DNA of 64,000 bases from Glycine soja. Taxonomy: Eukaryota; Streptophyta; Magnoliopsida; Fabales; Fabaceae. The position numbers and the translations under genes are program-made. The notes under the pieces were generated by a model that saw nothing but the letters and a program-made list of their open reading frames with translations, ran no database searches and had not been told where the DNA came from. The DNA lies in assembly GCF_004193775.1 (NCBI RefSeq), contig NC_041006.1, positions 21,450,240 to 21,514,239 on the forward strand. The letters are read 5' to 3'. Each line of letters opens with the position of its first letter. Positions within the stretch are counted from its first letter, which is position 1. Positions 25,855 through 37,700 of this stretch are shown in pieces.

Positions 25855-27720
25855 CTAACGATTTCTAATTATGTGGGCCATTAAGTCTATCATATGCTGA
25901 CAATAGCCGAGAAGCCCATGAATCTCTTCGGGGGCGGAGTAGGTGTCTGCCATCGCCTTGGCCTTGGCTAACAATCGGGGAAGTTCTTGACTCCCGTTCA
26001 AGGTAAGAGCAAACCGATCCATCCACATGGTTGCCTCTTGGTGTAAAGAGTCGATCACCCTTCCTCTAGCCTCTTTTTCCGCGTATACTTGGGCATATTC
26101 GTCCGCAATCCTATGCTCGTGGGCCGCGGCTAGACCTAACTCTTCTTGGTACTTGGCGATGATAGCTAGCATGTTGGTCTCCGTCTCGCATAAACGCTGA
26201 GACAAGCTTCTTTTGGACCTTGAACAGGCAACTAACTCCTCTTTCAAAACCATGCCATGTGCTCGCGACTGGTCCCTTTCTTCCCTTCGCAACTTGAGTT
26301 CACTATTGCTACCCCATAGAGCTCCGCGAAATTTGTTCCGGCCATACTCTTCCTTGCGAGCCCTCTTGGTCTCTTGTTCAAGGGCTCTTGCAGTAATTGC
26401 ATTCTCTTCCCGTAACCCGGCACACTCCTTCCGAACGTGTGTAGCGGCCAACTTGAACTTCTCCTTGGCAAGTTTTGCCTTTCCTAACTCGCTTTTGAGA
26501 GTTTGGACTTCTTCGTCCTCTTCCGGTGCTTCAAAACTCTCTTTGCTGACGACTTTTAACTTGGCGAGCCAATCTAAACCTCCTATATGAACTTTCAGCC
26601 ATTCGTGGTACCCACCAATGATGCCATTACGAATGCCTCTAAGCTCTTGATCTTTCTTTAACGGGGTTTCCCACGCCTTATGGATTCTTTGTATAGTCTT
26701 GGAATTTTGTGCGCCGAAATCCCTCACAAGGAAAGGAGACATGCTTTCTTCCGTCGGTGCTCCCCTCATGGGGTACCCTAGTTGTCTTATAGCGAGCGCG
26801 GGATTGTAGTTAATACAACCCCTCGTTCCTACCAGCGGAATGTTTGGGTATCTTCCACATGAGAAAAGGACTCCTTCTTTTCCTTCCTTCCATCGGGGGA
26901 ACCAACTGATTGTTCTACCTCCTATCCCGGCCAAGAGCTGGTCCCAATCTATTCTCCTCTTTTCAGTACACGAGCGATGGCTCAGGAGCGGACATGGATG
27001 TCTTGTGTCTTGTTGGAACAAGTGTGAAACCAACCAAACACAGAGGGCGGGTAAGCAACAGATGATCCGTGCGCTACTCTTTTTGCACCTTCGGTCAAAT
27101 GTGTCAAATAGATCTGCCAAGACAGCTACCACCGGACTTTCCTTGCTATGGTGGTAGGCAAGGAAAGCGTCGATTGCTGCTAGGTCTACCAAACCATCCA
27201 CGTTTGGAAAGAGGACGACCCCAAAAATTAGCAAAGCTAACACATCCATAAACGGGACCCAGTCTCCTTGATTGGCCATACCCCTCGCCTTGTCTTCTAG
27301 GTACTTCTGTGGTAGGCCCGCTATGCCGTTCCGAGTCTGTTTTATGCGGTCCAAACCTCTTGCTGAATCCTTGACCACAGTTGCAATTCTGCTCAAAGAG
27401 GGGAGACACCCGGAGGAAAGATATGGTTTTCTTCCCCCGAGAGGACATCCTAGAATTTCCTCAAATTCTTCAATGTTTGGTACTAATTGGAAGTCTGCGA
27501 ATGTGAAGCACCTCAAAGGCTGGTCGTAGTATTGGGTAAGTGATGCAATGGCTTCTATGGACACCTCTGCTATGGTCAACTCTAAGATCTTTCCGTAAGT
27601 CTTGCGGAAGGCTTGCATTTGGAGGGGTTCCATCAACCGCCCTAATTCCTTGATGCTGGTGGTATCTAGGCTTTTGACCTTGACTTGGTAGAACCTCTTG
27701 CCGGTTTGATTTGTTCCCAT
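25855..27720 (-). CDS. Ogre-type ORF1 protein (621 aa, intact)
   Basis: This is an uninterrupted frame from the ATG at 27718-27720 to TAG at 25855-25857. The open frame extends 12 codons upstream without another ATG, so this start is chosen. The N-terminal half has YYDQPLRCFTFADFQL near residue 80 and a following EEFEEILG motif. From memory this resembles legume proteins labelled DUF7745 and the extra ORF1 placed between leader and gag in Ogre elements. The C-terminal part (about residues 390-560) is rich in K, E, R and A with few helix breakers and looks like a long coiled coil. The function of ORF1 is not known. About eight residues, including one that is a stop there, differ from the right-hand copy at 56213. 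It lies 843 bases downstream of the primer binding site with a non-coding leader. It is followed not by its own gag but by the chimeric junction. Confidence 0.85.
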   Translation of the reverse strand: MGTNQTGKRFYQVKVKSLDTTSIKELGRLMEPLQMQAFRKTYGKILELTIAEVSIEAIASLTQYYDQPLRCFTFADFQLVPNIEEFEEILGCPLGGRKPYLSSGCLPSLSRIATVVKDSARGLDRIKQTRNGIAGLPQKYLEDKARGMANQGDWVPFMDVLALLIFGVVLFPNVDGLVDLAAIDAFLAYHHSKESPVVAVLADLFDTFDRRCKKSSARIICCLPALCVWLVSHLFQQDTRHPCPLLSHRSCTEKRRIDWDQLLAGIGGRTISWFPRWKEGKEGVLFSCGRYPNIPLVGTRGCINYNPALAIRQLGYPMRGAPTEESMSPFLVRDFGAQNSKTIQRIHKAWETPLKKDQELRGIRNGIIGGYHEWLKVHIGGLDWLAKLKVVSKESFEAPEEDEEVQTLKSELGKAKLAKEKFKLAATHVRKECAGLREENAITARALEQETKRARKEEYGRNKFRGALWGSNSELKLRREERDQSRAHGMVLKEELVACSRSKRSLSQRLCETETNMLAIIAKYQEELGLAAAHEHRIADEYAQVYAEKEARGRVIDSLHQEATMWMDRFALTLNGSQELPRLLAKAKAMADTYSAPEEIHGLLGYCQHMIDLMAHIIRNR

Positions 27721-28563
27721 GCTTACTAAAGTGAGACAAAAGCTGGTGCAAATCAAAACTCCGATATCTCATGGGTGGGATGGATGAATGCATGAAGAAA
27801 TGCATATGACACAGATGCAATTTACGAATACGGGGGTCCGGGGAATTTGTCACCTTCTTAGATACGACATCTAGGGGTAGCGAAATGCCCCAACGCACGT
27901 TTTTAAGAAGGCGACACGGACCCTCCGTTGGTTTGTTTACAGTAGGGATCAAGACAGAACCCATATGCAATGCCTATGCAAAAGACACAATGCGGGAATG
28001 TGCACAGTATGACAATATTTACCGAACATAAGCAAAAGGGTATATGATACTCATGCATGGCAGTGTGAAAAATGGCACGCAGCGTGTTTGCTTCGTGCCC
28101 CTATTGAAGGGACCTATAAGGGAGAGAACTAACTAGGCTTTTAGCAATAATCCCCAAGGTAGTTATATCTCTCTTGATGGTTTCTAGAGGTATCATCCCC
28201 TTTGACGAACATATTGTAGCAGTAGGGACTACTAGCAACAATAGGTTTTCAAAGAGAAAAGCTCTAGATGAGGGTTCACTGTAATCAAGCAAGTCGGAGA
28301 CCTAGCATGATTACAGATTCACCTCCACTCCTTATGCTCCCATGAACCCGGGTATAGGGCCCTTTTTCACTCACAGTGTGTGCAAATAGTGTTGGTGTTT
28401 GTGTGCATCAAATGAATAAATATTTACTTCATGCATACATTTAAAACGCACTAAAAGCAACAAAGAGTTTATATACACAAGAACATAATGAAAGGAAACC
28501 AACAAAGGGGTAAGTCACGGTAAAACATTGCACAAAATTAAATGGCCTAACTCTCTAAAAACA
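27721..28563 (-). other. 5' leader of the left Ogre-like element
   Basis: Untranslated leader between primer binding site and ORF1, nearly identical to 55370-56212 in the right element. It contains a 63-codon open frame at 28101-28292 that is also present in the right copy. Because the two elements are so alike, this conservation says nothing about selection, so it is not called as a gene. Confidence 0.7.
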
Positions 28564-28582
28564 GTCCCCAGTGGAGTCGCCA
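28564..28582 (-). other. Primer binding site (left element)
   Basis: The minus-strand sequence tggcgactccactggggac begins with TGG, as expected for pairing with a tRNA 3' CCA end. It lies two bases inside the LTR. From memory Ogre elements use tRNA-Arg, but the tRNA was not verified. Confidence 0.8.
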
Positions 28583-28899
28583 ACTGTCGCAACCTACCCT
28601 TCGGCGTGAGGGCGACGCGTGACTCGCGGGATGCGTGTTCCACGAAAGGAATACGCGCGGAGTCGCCACCAACGTTTATTTGAGGAAAACGTCGGAAAAA
28701 CCGGAAAAGACGCGATCTACGAACTTTTAAGTGAAAGGTTCGGGAGTTGTATTTACGCACGGGAAAGGTATTAGCACCCCACACGTCCGCCCCAAGGGAC
28801 GGCAGCCTTTAATCGAATGTGCAAACATGACTTTGATTTTTTATGTTCCCTTTTTATGTCTCTATATCCTTTATACCCTTTTTATATTTTCTCTTTTTG

Positions 28900-29370
28900 T
28901 GGTCGACAAGGGTGTTTCCCTTTGCTCCTACGTATTCCTCAATTTGGGATGAGAAAATCAGACCTACGTAGTTCTTTCCGAACAAAGTGTTTGGTTAAGT
29001 TGTTTTTGTCTTTTTTTGCAAAATACGTTTTTATTGAACAAAAGGTCATTTAAGGTGTTGAACCATTAAACGGTCTTTTGATTTTGAAAGGGGAGAAACG
29101 TTAAGGCGTTGGACCATTTAACGATCTCTTGTTTTTGAAAGGAGAGAAACGTTAAGGCATTGGACCATTAACGATCTCTTGTTTTTGAAAGGAGAGAAAC
29201 ATTAAGGCATTGGACCATTAACGATCTCTTGTTTTTGAAAGGAGAGAAACGTTAAGGCATTGGACCATTAACGATCTCTTGGGGTGGTCGACAAAAGCGG
29301 GGCTTTTGCTCCTACGTATCCTCAATGAGGAACTCAGACCTACGTAGTTCTTTCTTATCAAGCGATTCTT
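28900..29370 (-). repeat. Tandem expansion inside the left LTR
   Basis: A unit of 50-51 bp containing gagaaacgttaaggc and accattaacgatctc recurs at 29093, 29144, 29194 and 29244. It is bracketed by two copies of a block with ggtcgacaa, ttgctcctacgta and cagacctacgtagttcttt (about 28900-28980 and 29285-29360). The right LTR has this bracketing block only once (54958-55037), so the left LTR gained sequence after the copies diverged. Confidence 0.8.
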
Positions 29371-30104
29371 TTTTACTTAAGTGGTGATCATTTTAAGGCG
29401 TTGGACCTTAAAAATGATCCATTTTACTTAGTGAGAAATTGAAATGACAAACTTCAAAAGCCTATTTTTGTGGACGAGCTTGACTAGGCGAGTTTGATTT
29501 TAGCCTTAGTTTCACTTTAGTTATTAATCAATTCGATTAAGAATGAGAAACCCCAAAGAGAAAACGTCCGATTGATTTTCCGCTTTATTTTACTAAAAGA
29601 TGTCTTTTTGATTATTATATTATTTTTTACCTCTTTTTGATTTCCAACGTGGTTACGGCACGACCGAACGGTCGGAATTTATTTTAACCGAAGTTAATGG
29701 ATAATACAATTCAAACGTTCGGTGGAAATTTATTTTATTTTTAAGTTAAGCGAGAAATGACTTAAGTAAAATGGCTTAAGCACGTCAACAGGGGGTATAA
29801 AAAGTAAACAAAACGAGAATAAAAATGCACGAAACACAATGTGGACCACTACGGGTACATAGAATGAATCGAAAAGCTTGGTTCGAGGTACTTACCCGTT
29901 GAAGATCGAAGAACGATGAAGAACGAATGAAGAACGTCGAAGAACGGTTGAAACCTTTGCGAGATTCCTCACGGAAAACGTTACGGAAACGTTTCGGAAG
30001 CGCCTCGGCTTAGATTTTCTTCACGGAAACAATTTTTCCAAGCAAATTCGAAAGAGAGAGAAGTGCCTAAGGGGCTGAACCCCTTCCTTCTTGCCTTCCT
30101 CCCC

Positions 30105-30112
30105 TATTTATA
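30105..30112 (-). promoter_or_regulatory. TATA box in the left LTR, within an inverted repeat
   Basis: The minus-strand TATAAATA is the only strong TATA-like element seen in the LTR. It straddles the loop and one arm of a perfect inverted repeat (cctccccta ttt / aaataggggagg type) shared with the right LTR. It would drive transcription leftward, away from satellite array B. Confidence 0.6.
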
Positions 30113-30140
30113 GCAAAATAGGGGAGGTGGTTGCCGCCTA

Positions 30141-30175
30141 GCTCGCCCAGGCGAGCTCAGCTCGCCCTGGCGAGC
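30141..30175. repeat. Two GC-rich hairpins in the left LTR
   Basis: gctcgcccaggcgagc (30141-30156) and gctcgccctggcgagc (30160-30175) each have 7-bp self-complementary arms around a two-base centre. Matching hairpins occur at 54132-54166 in the right LTR. Confidence 0.75.
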
Positions 30176-31764
30176 AGGGTTGCTTCCTCCAGAAGCAACC
30201 GCCTTCTGGAGGAATATTCCGGAGGGCCCAAGTGGGCCTGGGTGCTATTTGCACCCCCATTTTTACTAAGTACACCCCCCTCTGCTGTTTTTTGGTGATT
30301 CTTTTTTCGTAAAGTTACGGAAACTTACGAATTTCGTAACGATACTTGTTTTCTTTCCGTAATGTTACGGAACCTTGCGGATTACATAATCATCCCCTTT
30401 TTGACTTACGGAATGTTACGGAACCTCACTTAATTATGCAACGATGCTTCCATTTGATTTCCGGTGTGTCACGGAAACTTACGGATTGTGCATCAATATT
30501 TTTTTGGTTTTTCGGCATGTCCTGGAATTTCACAAATTGCCTAATGATGGGTGCCAAGCACCTCACGAGGACCAAAGAATGGTCGCACGTCATCGAGCAA
30601 AGGTCCCCGGACGAAATTAGGGTATGACACATCCCATATAGAGATGCTCGAAAATGAACAATGGAAGCTCTCGAGAAATTCAAATGGTCATAAGTATTCA
30701 CACGGAGGTCAGATTCATGCGCATAATATGTCGAGACGCTCGAAATTGAACAATGGAAGCTCTCGAGAAATTCAAATGGTCATAACTTTTCAAACGGATG
30801 TCCGATTCAGGCGTATCACATATACAGACGCTCGGAATTGAACAACGGAAGCTCTCGAGAAATTCAAATGGTCATAACTTTTCAAACAGATGTCCGATTC
30901 AGGCGTATCACATATACAGATGCTCGAAATTGAACAATGGAAGCTCTCGAGAAATTCAAATGGTCATGACTTTTCACACGGATGTCCGATTAAGGTGCAT
31001 CACATATAGAGACGCTCGAAAATGAACAACGGAAGCTCTCGAGAAATTCAAATGGTCATAACTTTTCACACGGATGTCCGATTCGGGTGCATAATATGTC
31101 GAGATGCTCGACATTGAACAACAGAAGCTCTGGAGAAATTCAAATGGTCATAACTTTCCACACGGAGGTCAGATTCGGGCACATAATATGTCGAGATGCT
31201 CGGAATTGAACCATGGAAGCTCTCGAGAAATTCAAATGGTCATAACTGTTCACACTCAGGTCCGATTCAGGCTTATAATATATCGAGGCGCTCGATATTG
31301 AACAACGGAAGCTCTTGAGAAATTCAAATGGTCATAACTTTTAACTCGAATGTCCGATTCAGGCGCATCTCATATAGAGACCCTAAAAAATGAACAACGG
31401 AAGCTCTCCAGAAATTAAAATGGTCATAAGTTTTCACACTGAGGTCCGATTCCGGCTTATAATATATCGAGACTCTCGAAATTAAACATCAGAAGCTCTC
31501 AAGAAATTCAAATGGTCATAACTTTCCACACCGATGTCTGATTCGGGCGCATAATATGTCGAGACGCTCGAAATTGAAAAACGGAAGCTCTCGAGAAATT
31601 CAAATGGTCATAAATTTTCACTCGGATGTTCGATTCAGGCGCATCACATATGTAGACGCTTGAAATTGAACAATGGAAGCTCTCGAGAAATTTAAATGGT
31701 CATAACGTTTCCCACGGATGTCCGATTCGGGCGCATAATATGTCGAGACACTCGAAATTGAACA

Positions 31765-34700
31765 ACGAAAGTTCTCGAGAAATTCAAATGGTCATAACTT
31801 TTCACACGGAGGTCAAATTCGGACACATAATATGTCGAGATGCTCGGAATTGAACCACAGAAGCTCTCGAGAAATTCAAATGGTCATAACTTTTCACACG
31901 GATGTCCGATTCTGGCGTATCACATATACAAACGCTTCAAATTGAACAACGGAAGCTCTCGATAAATTCAAATGGTCATAACTTTTCACACGGATGTCCG
32001 ATTAAGGTGCATCACATATAGAGACGCTCGAAAATGAACAACGGAAGCTCTCGAGAAATTCAAATGGTCATAACCTTTTTCACCGAGGTCCGATTCAGGC
32101 TTATAATATATCGAGACTCTCGAAATTAAACATCGGAAGGTCTCGAGAAATTCAAATGGTCATATCTTTTCACACGAAGGTCAGATTCGGGCACATAATA
32201 TGTCGACATGCTCGGAATTGAACCACAGAAGCTTTCGAGTAATACAAATGGTCATAACTTTTCACACTGAGCTCCGATTCAGGCTTACAATATATTGAGA
32301 CGCTCGAAATTAAACATCGGAAGCTCTCGAGAAATTCAAATGGTCATAACATTTCACCCGGATGTCCTATCCAGGCGCATCACATATAGAGACGTACAAA
32401 ATTAAACAACGGAAGCTTTCAAGAAATTCAATTGGTCATAACTTTTCAAACTGAGGTCCGATTCAGGCTTATAATATATCTGGGCGCTCGAAATTCAACA
32501 ACGAAAGCTCTTGAGAAATTCAAATGGTCATAACTTTTAACTCAGATGTCCGATTCAAGCGCATCACATATAGAGACGCTAAAAAATGAACAACGGAAGC
32601 TCTCCAGAAATTAAAATAGTCATAAGTTTTCACACTGAGGTCCGATTCAGGCTTATAATATATCGGGGCGCTCGAAATTGAACAACGGAAGCTCTTGAGA
32701 ATTTCAAATGGTCGTAACTTTTAACTCGGATATCCGATTCATGCGCATCACATATAGAGACGCTAAAAATTGAACAACGGAAGGTCTTCAGAAATTAAAA
32801 TGGTCATAAGTTGTCACACTGAACTCCGATTCAGGCTTATAATATATCGAGACGTTAACAATTACACATAGGAAGCTCTCGAGAAATTCAAATGGTCATA
32901 ACTTTTCACTCGGATGTCCGATTCAGGCCCATCATTATACAGACGCTCGAAATTGAACAACGGAAGCTCTCGAGAAATTCAATTGGTCATAACTTTTAAC
33001 TCGGATATTCGATTCATGCGCATCACATATACAGACGCTCGAAATTGAACAACCGAAGCTCTAGAGAGATTCAAATGGTCATAACTTTTCACACGGTGGT
33101 CAGATTCGGGCACAAAATATGTCGAGATGCTCGGAATTGAACCACGGAAGCTCTCGAGAAATTCAAATGGTCATAAATTTTCACACGGATGTCCGATTCG
33201 GGCGCATAATATGTCGAGATGCTCGGAATTGAACCACGGAAGCTCTCGATAAATTCAAATGTTCATAACTTTTCAAACGGATGTCCGATTAAGGTGCATC
33301 ACATATAGAGACGCTCGAAAATGAACAACGGAAGCTCTCGAGAAATTCAAATGGTCATAACGTTTTACACTGAGGTCCGATTCAGGCTTACAATATATCG
33401 AGGCGCTCGAAATTGAACAATGAAAGCTCTTGAGAAATTCAAATGGTCATAACTTTTTCCACGAATATTTGATTCGGGCGCATAATATGTCGAGATGCTC
33501 GAAATTGAACAACGAAAGTTCTCGAGAAATTCAAATGGTCATAACTTTTCACATAGAGGTCAGATTTGGGCACATAATATGTCGAGAAGCGCGGAAGTGA
33601 ACCACGGAAGCTCTCGAGAAATTCAAATGGTCATAACATTTCACACGGATGTCCGATTCAGGCGTAGCAAATATAGAGACGCTCGAAAATGAACAACGGA
33701 AGCTCTCAAGAAATTCAAATGGTCATAACTTTTCACACGGATGTCCGATTAAGGTGCATCACATATAGAGACGCTAGAAAATGAACAACGGAAGCTCTCG
33801 AGAAATTCAAATGTTCATAACTTTTTACACTCAGGTCGGATTCAGGCTTATAATATATCGAGACGCTCGAAATTAAACATCGAAAGCTCTCGAGAAATTC
33901 ATATGGTCATAACTTTTCACACGGATGTCCGATTCAGACGCATCACATATAGAGACGCTAAAAAATGAACAACGGAAGTTCTCCAGAAATTAAAAGGGTC
34001 ATAAGTTTTCACACGGATGTCCGATTCGGGCGCATAATATGTCGGGACGCTTGAAATTGAACAACGGAAGCTCTCGAGAAATTCAAATGGTCATAACCTT
34101 TCACTCGGATGTCAGATTCGGGCATATAATATGTCGAGATGCTCGGAATTGAACCACGGAAGCCTTCGAGAAATACAAATGGTCATAACTTATCACACTT
34201 AGCTCCGATTCAAGCTTACATTATATTGACACGCTCGAAATTAAACATCGGAAGCTCTCGAGAAATTCAAATGGTCATAACTTTTCACACGGATGTCCGA
34301 TTCAAGCGCATCACATATAGAGACGCACGAAATTGAACAACGAAAGCTCTCGAGAAATTCAAATGGTCATAACTTTTTACACTGAGGTTCGATTAAGGCT
34401 TATAATATATCGAGAAGCTCGAAATTAAACATCGGAACCTCTCGAGAAATTCAAATGGTCATAACTTTTCACACGAAGGTCAAATTCGAGCATATAATAT
34501 GTCGAGATGCTCGGAATTGAACCACGGAATCTCGCGAGAAATTCTAATGGTCATAACGTTTCACACGAAGGTCAAATTCGGGCACATAATATGTCGAGAT
34601 GCTCGAAATTGAACAACGGAAGATCTCAAGAAATTCAAATGTTCATAACTTTTCACACGAAGGTTAGATTCGGCCACATAATATGTTGAGACGCTCAGAA

Positions 34701-37700
34701 TTGAACCACGGAAGCTCTCGAGAAATTGAAATGGTCATAACTTTTCACACGGATGTCCGATCCAGGCGTATCACATATACAGACGCTCGAAATTGAACAA
34801 CGGAAGCTCTCGAGAAATTCAAATGGTCATAACTTTTCATACGGATGTCCGATTAAGGTGCATCACACATATAGACACTCGAAAATGAACAACGGAAGCT
34901 TTCGAGAAATTCAAATGGTCATAACTTTTCACACTGAGGTCCGATTCAGGCTTATAATATATTGGGGCGCTCGAAATTGAACAATGGAAGCTCTTGAGAA
35001 ATTCAAATGGTCATAACTTTTAACACGAATGTCCGATTCAGGCGCATCACATGTAGAGACACTAAAAAATGAACAACGGAAGCTCTCCAAAAAATAAAAT
35101 GGTCATAACTTTTAACACTGAGGTTCGATTCAGGCTTATAATATATGGAGACGCTCGAAATTAAACATCGGAAGTTCTCGAGAAATTCAAATGGTCATAA
35201 CTTTTCACACGGATGTCCGATTCGGGCGCATAATATGTCGAGATGCTCGACATTGAACAACGGAAGCTCTCGAGAAATTCAAATGGTCATAACTTTTCAC
35301 ACGGAGGTCAAATTCGGGCACATAATATGTCGAGATGCTCGGAATTGAACCATGGAAGCTCTCGAGAAATTCAAATGGTCATAACTTTTCATACTGAGCT
35401 CCGATTCAGGCTTACAATATATTGACACGCTCGAAATTAAACATCGGAAGCTCTCGAGAAATTCAAATGGTCATAACATTTCACCCGGATGTCCTATCCA
35501 GGCGCATCACATATAGAGACGTACGAAATTAAACAACGGAAGCTTTCAAGAAATTCAATTGGTCATAACTTTTCAAACTGAGGTCCGATTCAGGCTTATA
35601 ATATATCTGGGCGCTCGAAATTCAACAACGAAAGCTCTTGAGAAATTCAAATGGTCATAACTTTTAACTCAGATGTCCGATTCAAGCGCATCACATATAG
35701 AGACGCTAAAAAATGAACAACGGAAGCTCTCCAGAAATTAAAATAGTCATAAGTTTTCACACTGAGGTCCGATTCTGGCTTATAATATATCGGCGCGCTC
35801 GAAATTGAACAACGGAAGCTCTCGAGAAATTCAAATGGTCATAACTTTTCACACGGAGGTCAAATTCGGGCACATAATATGTCGAGATGCTCGGAATTGA
35901 ACCACGGAAGCTTTCGAGAAATTCAAATGGTCATAACTTTTCAAACGGATGTCCGATTAAGGTGCATCACATATAGAGACGCTCGAAAATGAACAATGGA
36001 AGCTCTCGAGAAATTCAAATGGTCATACCTTTTCACATGGAGGTCAGATTCGGGCACATAATACGTCGAGAAGCTCAAAATTGAACAACGAAAGTTCTCG
36101 AGAAATTCAAATGGTCATAACTTTTCACACGGAGGTCAAATTCGGACACATAATATGTCGAGATGCTCGGAATTGAACCACAGAAGCTCTCGAGAAATTC
36201 AAATGGTCATAACTTTTCACACGGATGTCCGATTCTGGCGTATCACATATACAAACGCTTCAAATTGAACAACGGAAGCTCTCGATAAATTCAAATGGTC
36301 ATAACTTTTCACACGGATGTCCGATTAAGGTGCATCACATATAGAGACGCTCGAAAATGAACAACGGAAGCTCTCGAGAAATTCAAATGGTCATAACCTT
36401 TTTCACCGAGGTCCGATTCAGGCTTATAATATATCGAGACTCTCGAAATTAAACATCGGAAGGTCTCGAGAAATTCAAATGGTCATATCTTTTCACACGA
36501 AGGTCAGATTCGGGCACATAATATGTCGACATGCTCGGAATTGAACCACAGAAGCTTTCGAGTAATACAAATGGTCATAACTTTTCACACTGAGCTCCGA
36601 TTCAGGCTTACAATATATTGAGACGCTCGAAATTAAACATCGGAAGCTCTCGAGAAATTCAAATGGTCATAACATTTCACCCGGATGTCCTATCCAGGCG
36701 CATCACATATAGAGACGTACAAAATTAAACAACGGAAGCTTTCAAGAAATTCAATTGGTCATAACTTTTCAAACTGAGGTCCGATTCAGGCTTATAATAT
36801 ATCTGGGCGCTCGAAATTCAACAACGAAAGCTCTTGAGAAATTCAAATGGTCATAACTTTTAACTCAGATGTCCGATTCAAGCGCATCACATATAGAGAC
36901 GCTAAAAAATGAACAACGGAAGCTCTCCAGAAATTAAAATAGTCATAAGTTTTCACACTGAGGTCCGATTCTGGCTTATAATATATCGGGGCGCTCGAAA
37001 TTGAACAACGGAAGCTCTTGAGAATTTCAAATGGTCGTAACTTTTAACTCGGATATCCGATTCATGCGCATCACATATAGAGACGCTAAAAATTGAACAA
37101 CGGAAGGTCTTCAGAAATTAAAATGGTCATAAGTTGTCACACTGAACTCCGATTCAGGCTTATAATATATCGAGACGTTAACAATTACACATAGGAAGCT
37201 CTCGAGAAATTCAAATGGTCATAACTTTTCACTCGGATGTCCGATTCAGGCCCATCATTATACAGACGCTCGAAATTGAACAACGGAAGCTCTCGAGAAA
37301 TTCAATTGGTCATAACTTTTAACTCGGATATTCGATTCATGCGCATCACATATACAGACGCTCGAAATTGAACAACCGAAGCTCTAGAGAGATTCAAATG
37401 GTCATAACTTTTCACACGGTGGTCAGATTCGGGCACAAAATATGTCGAGATGCTCGGAATTGAACCACGGAAGCTCTCGAGAAATTCAAATGGTCATAAA
37501 TTTTCACACGGATGTCCGATTCGGGCGCATAATATGTCGAGATGCTCGTAATTGAACCACGGAAGCTCTCGATAAATTCAAATGTTCATAACTTTTCAAA
37601 CGGATGTCCGATTAAGGTGCATCACATATAGAGACGCTCGAAAATGAACAACGGAAGCTCTCGAGAAATTCAAATGGTCATAACGTTTTACACTGAGGTC

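Larger units (their letters stand above)
19751..30629 (-). mobile_element. Composite Ogre-like LTR retrotransposon block inserted in the satellite (minus strand, incomplete)
   Basis: This non-satellite block lies inside one satellite array. Read on the minus strand it starts with a 5' LTR (30629 down to 28585), primer binding site, leader and ORF1. It then changes abruptly near 25725 to an older, different Ogre-like leader and a frameshifted gag. Beyond that come an LTR-like remnant, a 129-bp repeat and a minisatellite. No reverse transcriptase, integrase, polypurine tract or 3' LTR was recognised. The satellite stops at ataactttcc (19750) and resumes at catcccatatag (30630). Comparison with the monomers at 17448 and 19376 suggests one broken monomer with about 22 bp missing, and no target-site duplication is visible. 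The left end is therefore probably a deletion or rearrangement, not an intact element end. Confidence 0.8.
28585..30629 (-). mobile_element. 5' LTR of the left Ogre-like element (2045 bp)
   Basis: Read on the minus strand the LTR begins tgtcatacccta (at 30629) and ends ggttgcgaca (at 28585), giving TGTC/GACA termini. The outer end abuts satellite (catcccatatag at 30630). It matches the right LTR at 53679-55348 over most of its length but is about 375 bp longer. The excess comes from an internal expansion at about 28900-29380. It holds a TATA box in an inverted repeat (30105-30112), GC-rich hairpins (30141-30175) and a ttccgtaa palindrome (30355-30372). Only this one LTR of the element is present in the block. 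Confidence 0.9.

Noticed and set aside
26213..27529. Antisense open frames within left ORF1
   Set aside because: Shadow frames opposite an intact ORF1; mirrored at 56404-57720 in the right copy.
28101..28292. 63-codon upstream open frame in the leader, shared with 55641-55832
   Set aside because: The two elements are too similar for conservation to be informative, and no domain is recognised.
28515..28784. 89-codon frame across the LTR end and primer binding site (also 55149-55418)
   Set aside because: Lies across the LTR/primer-site boundary; a chance frame in non-coding sequence.
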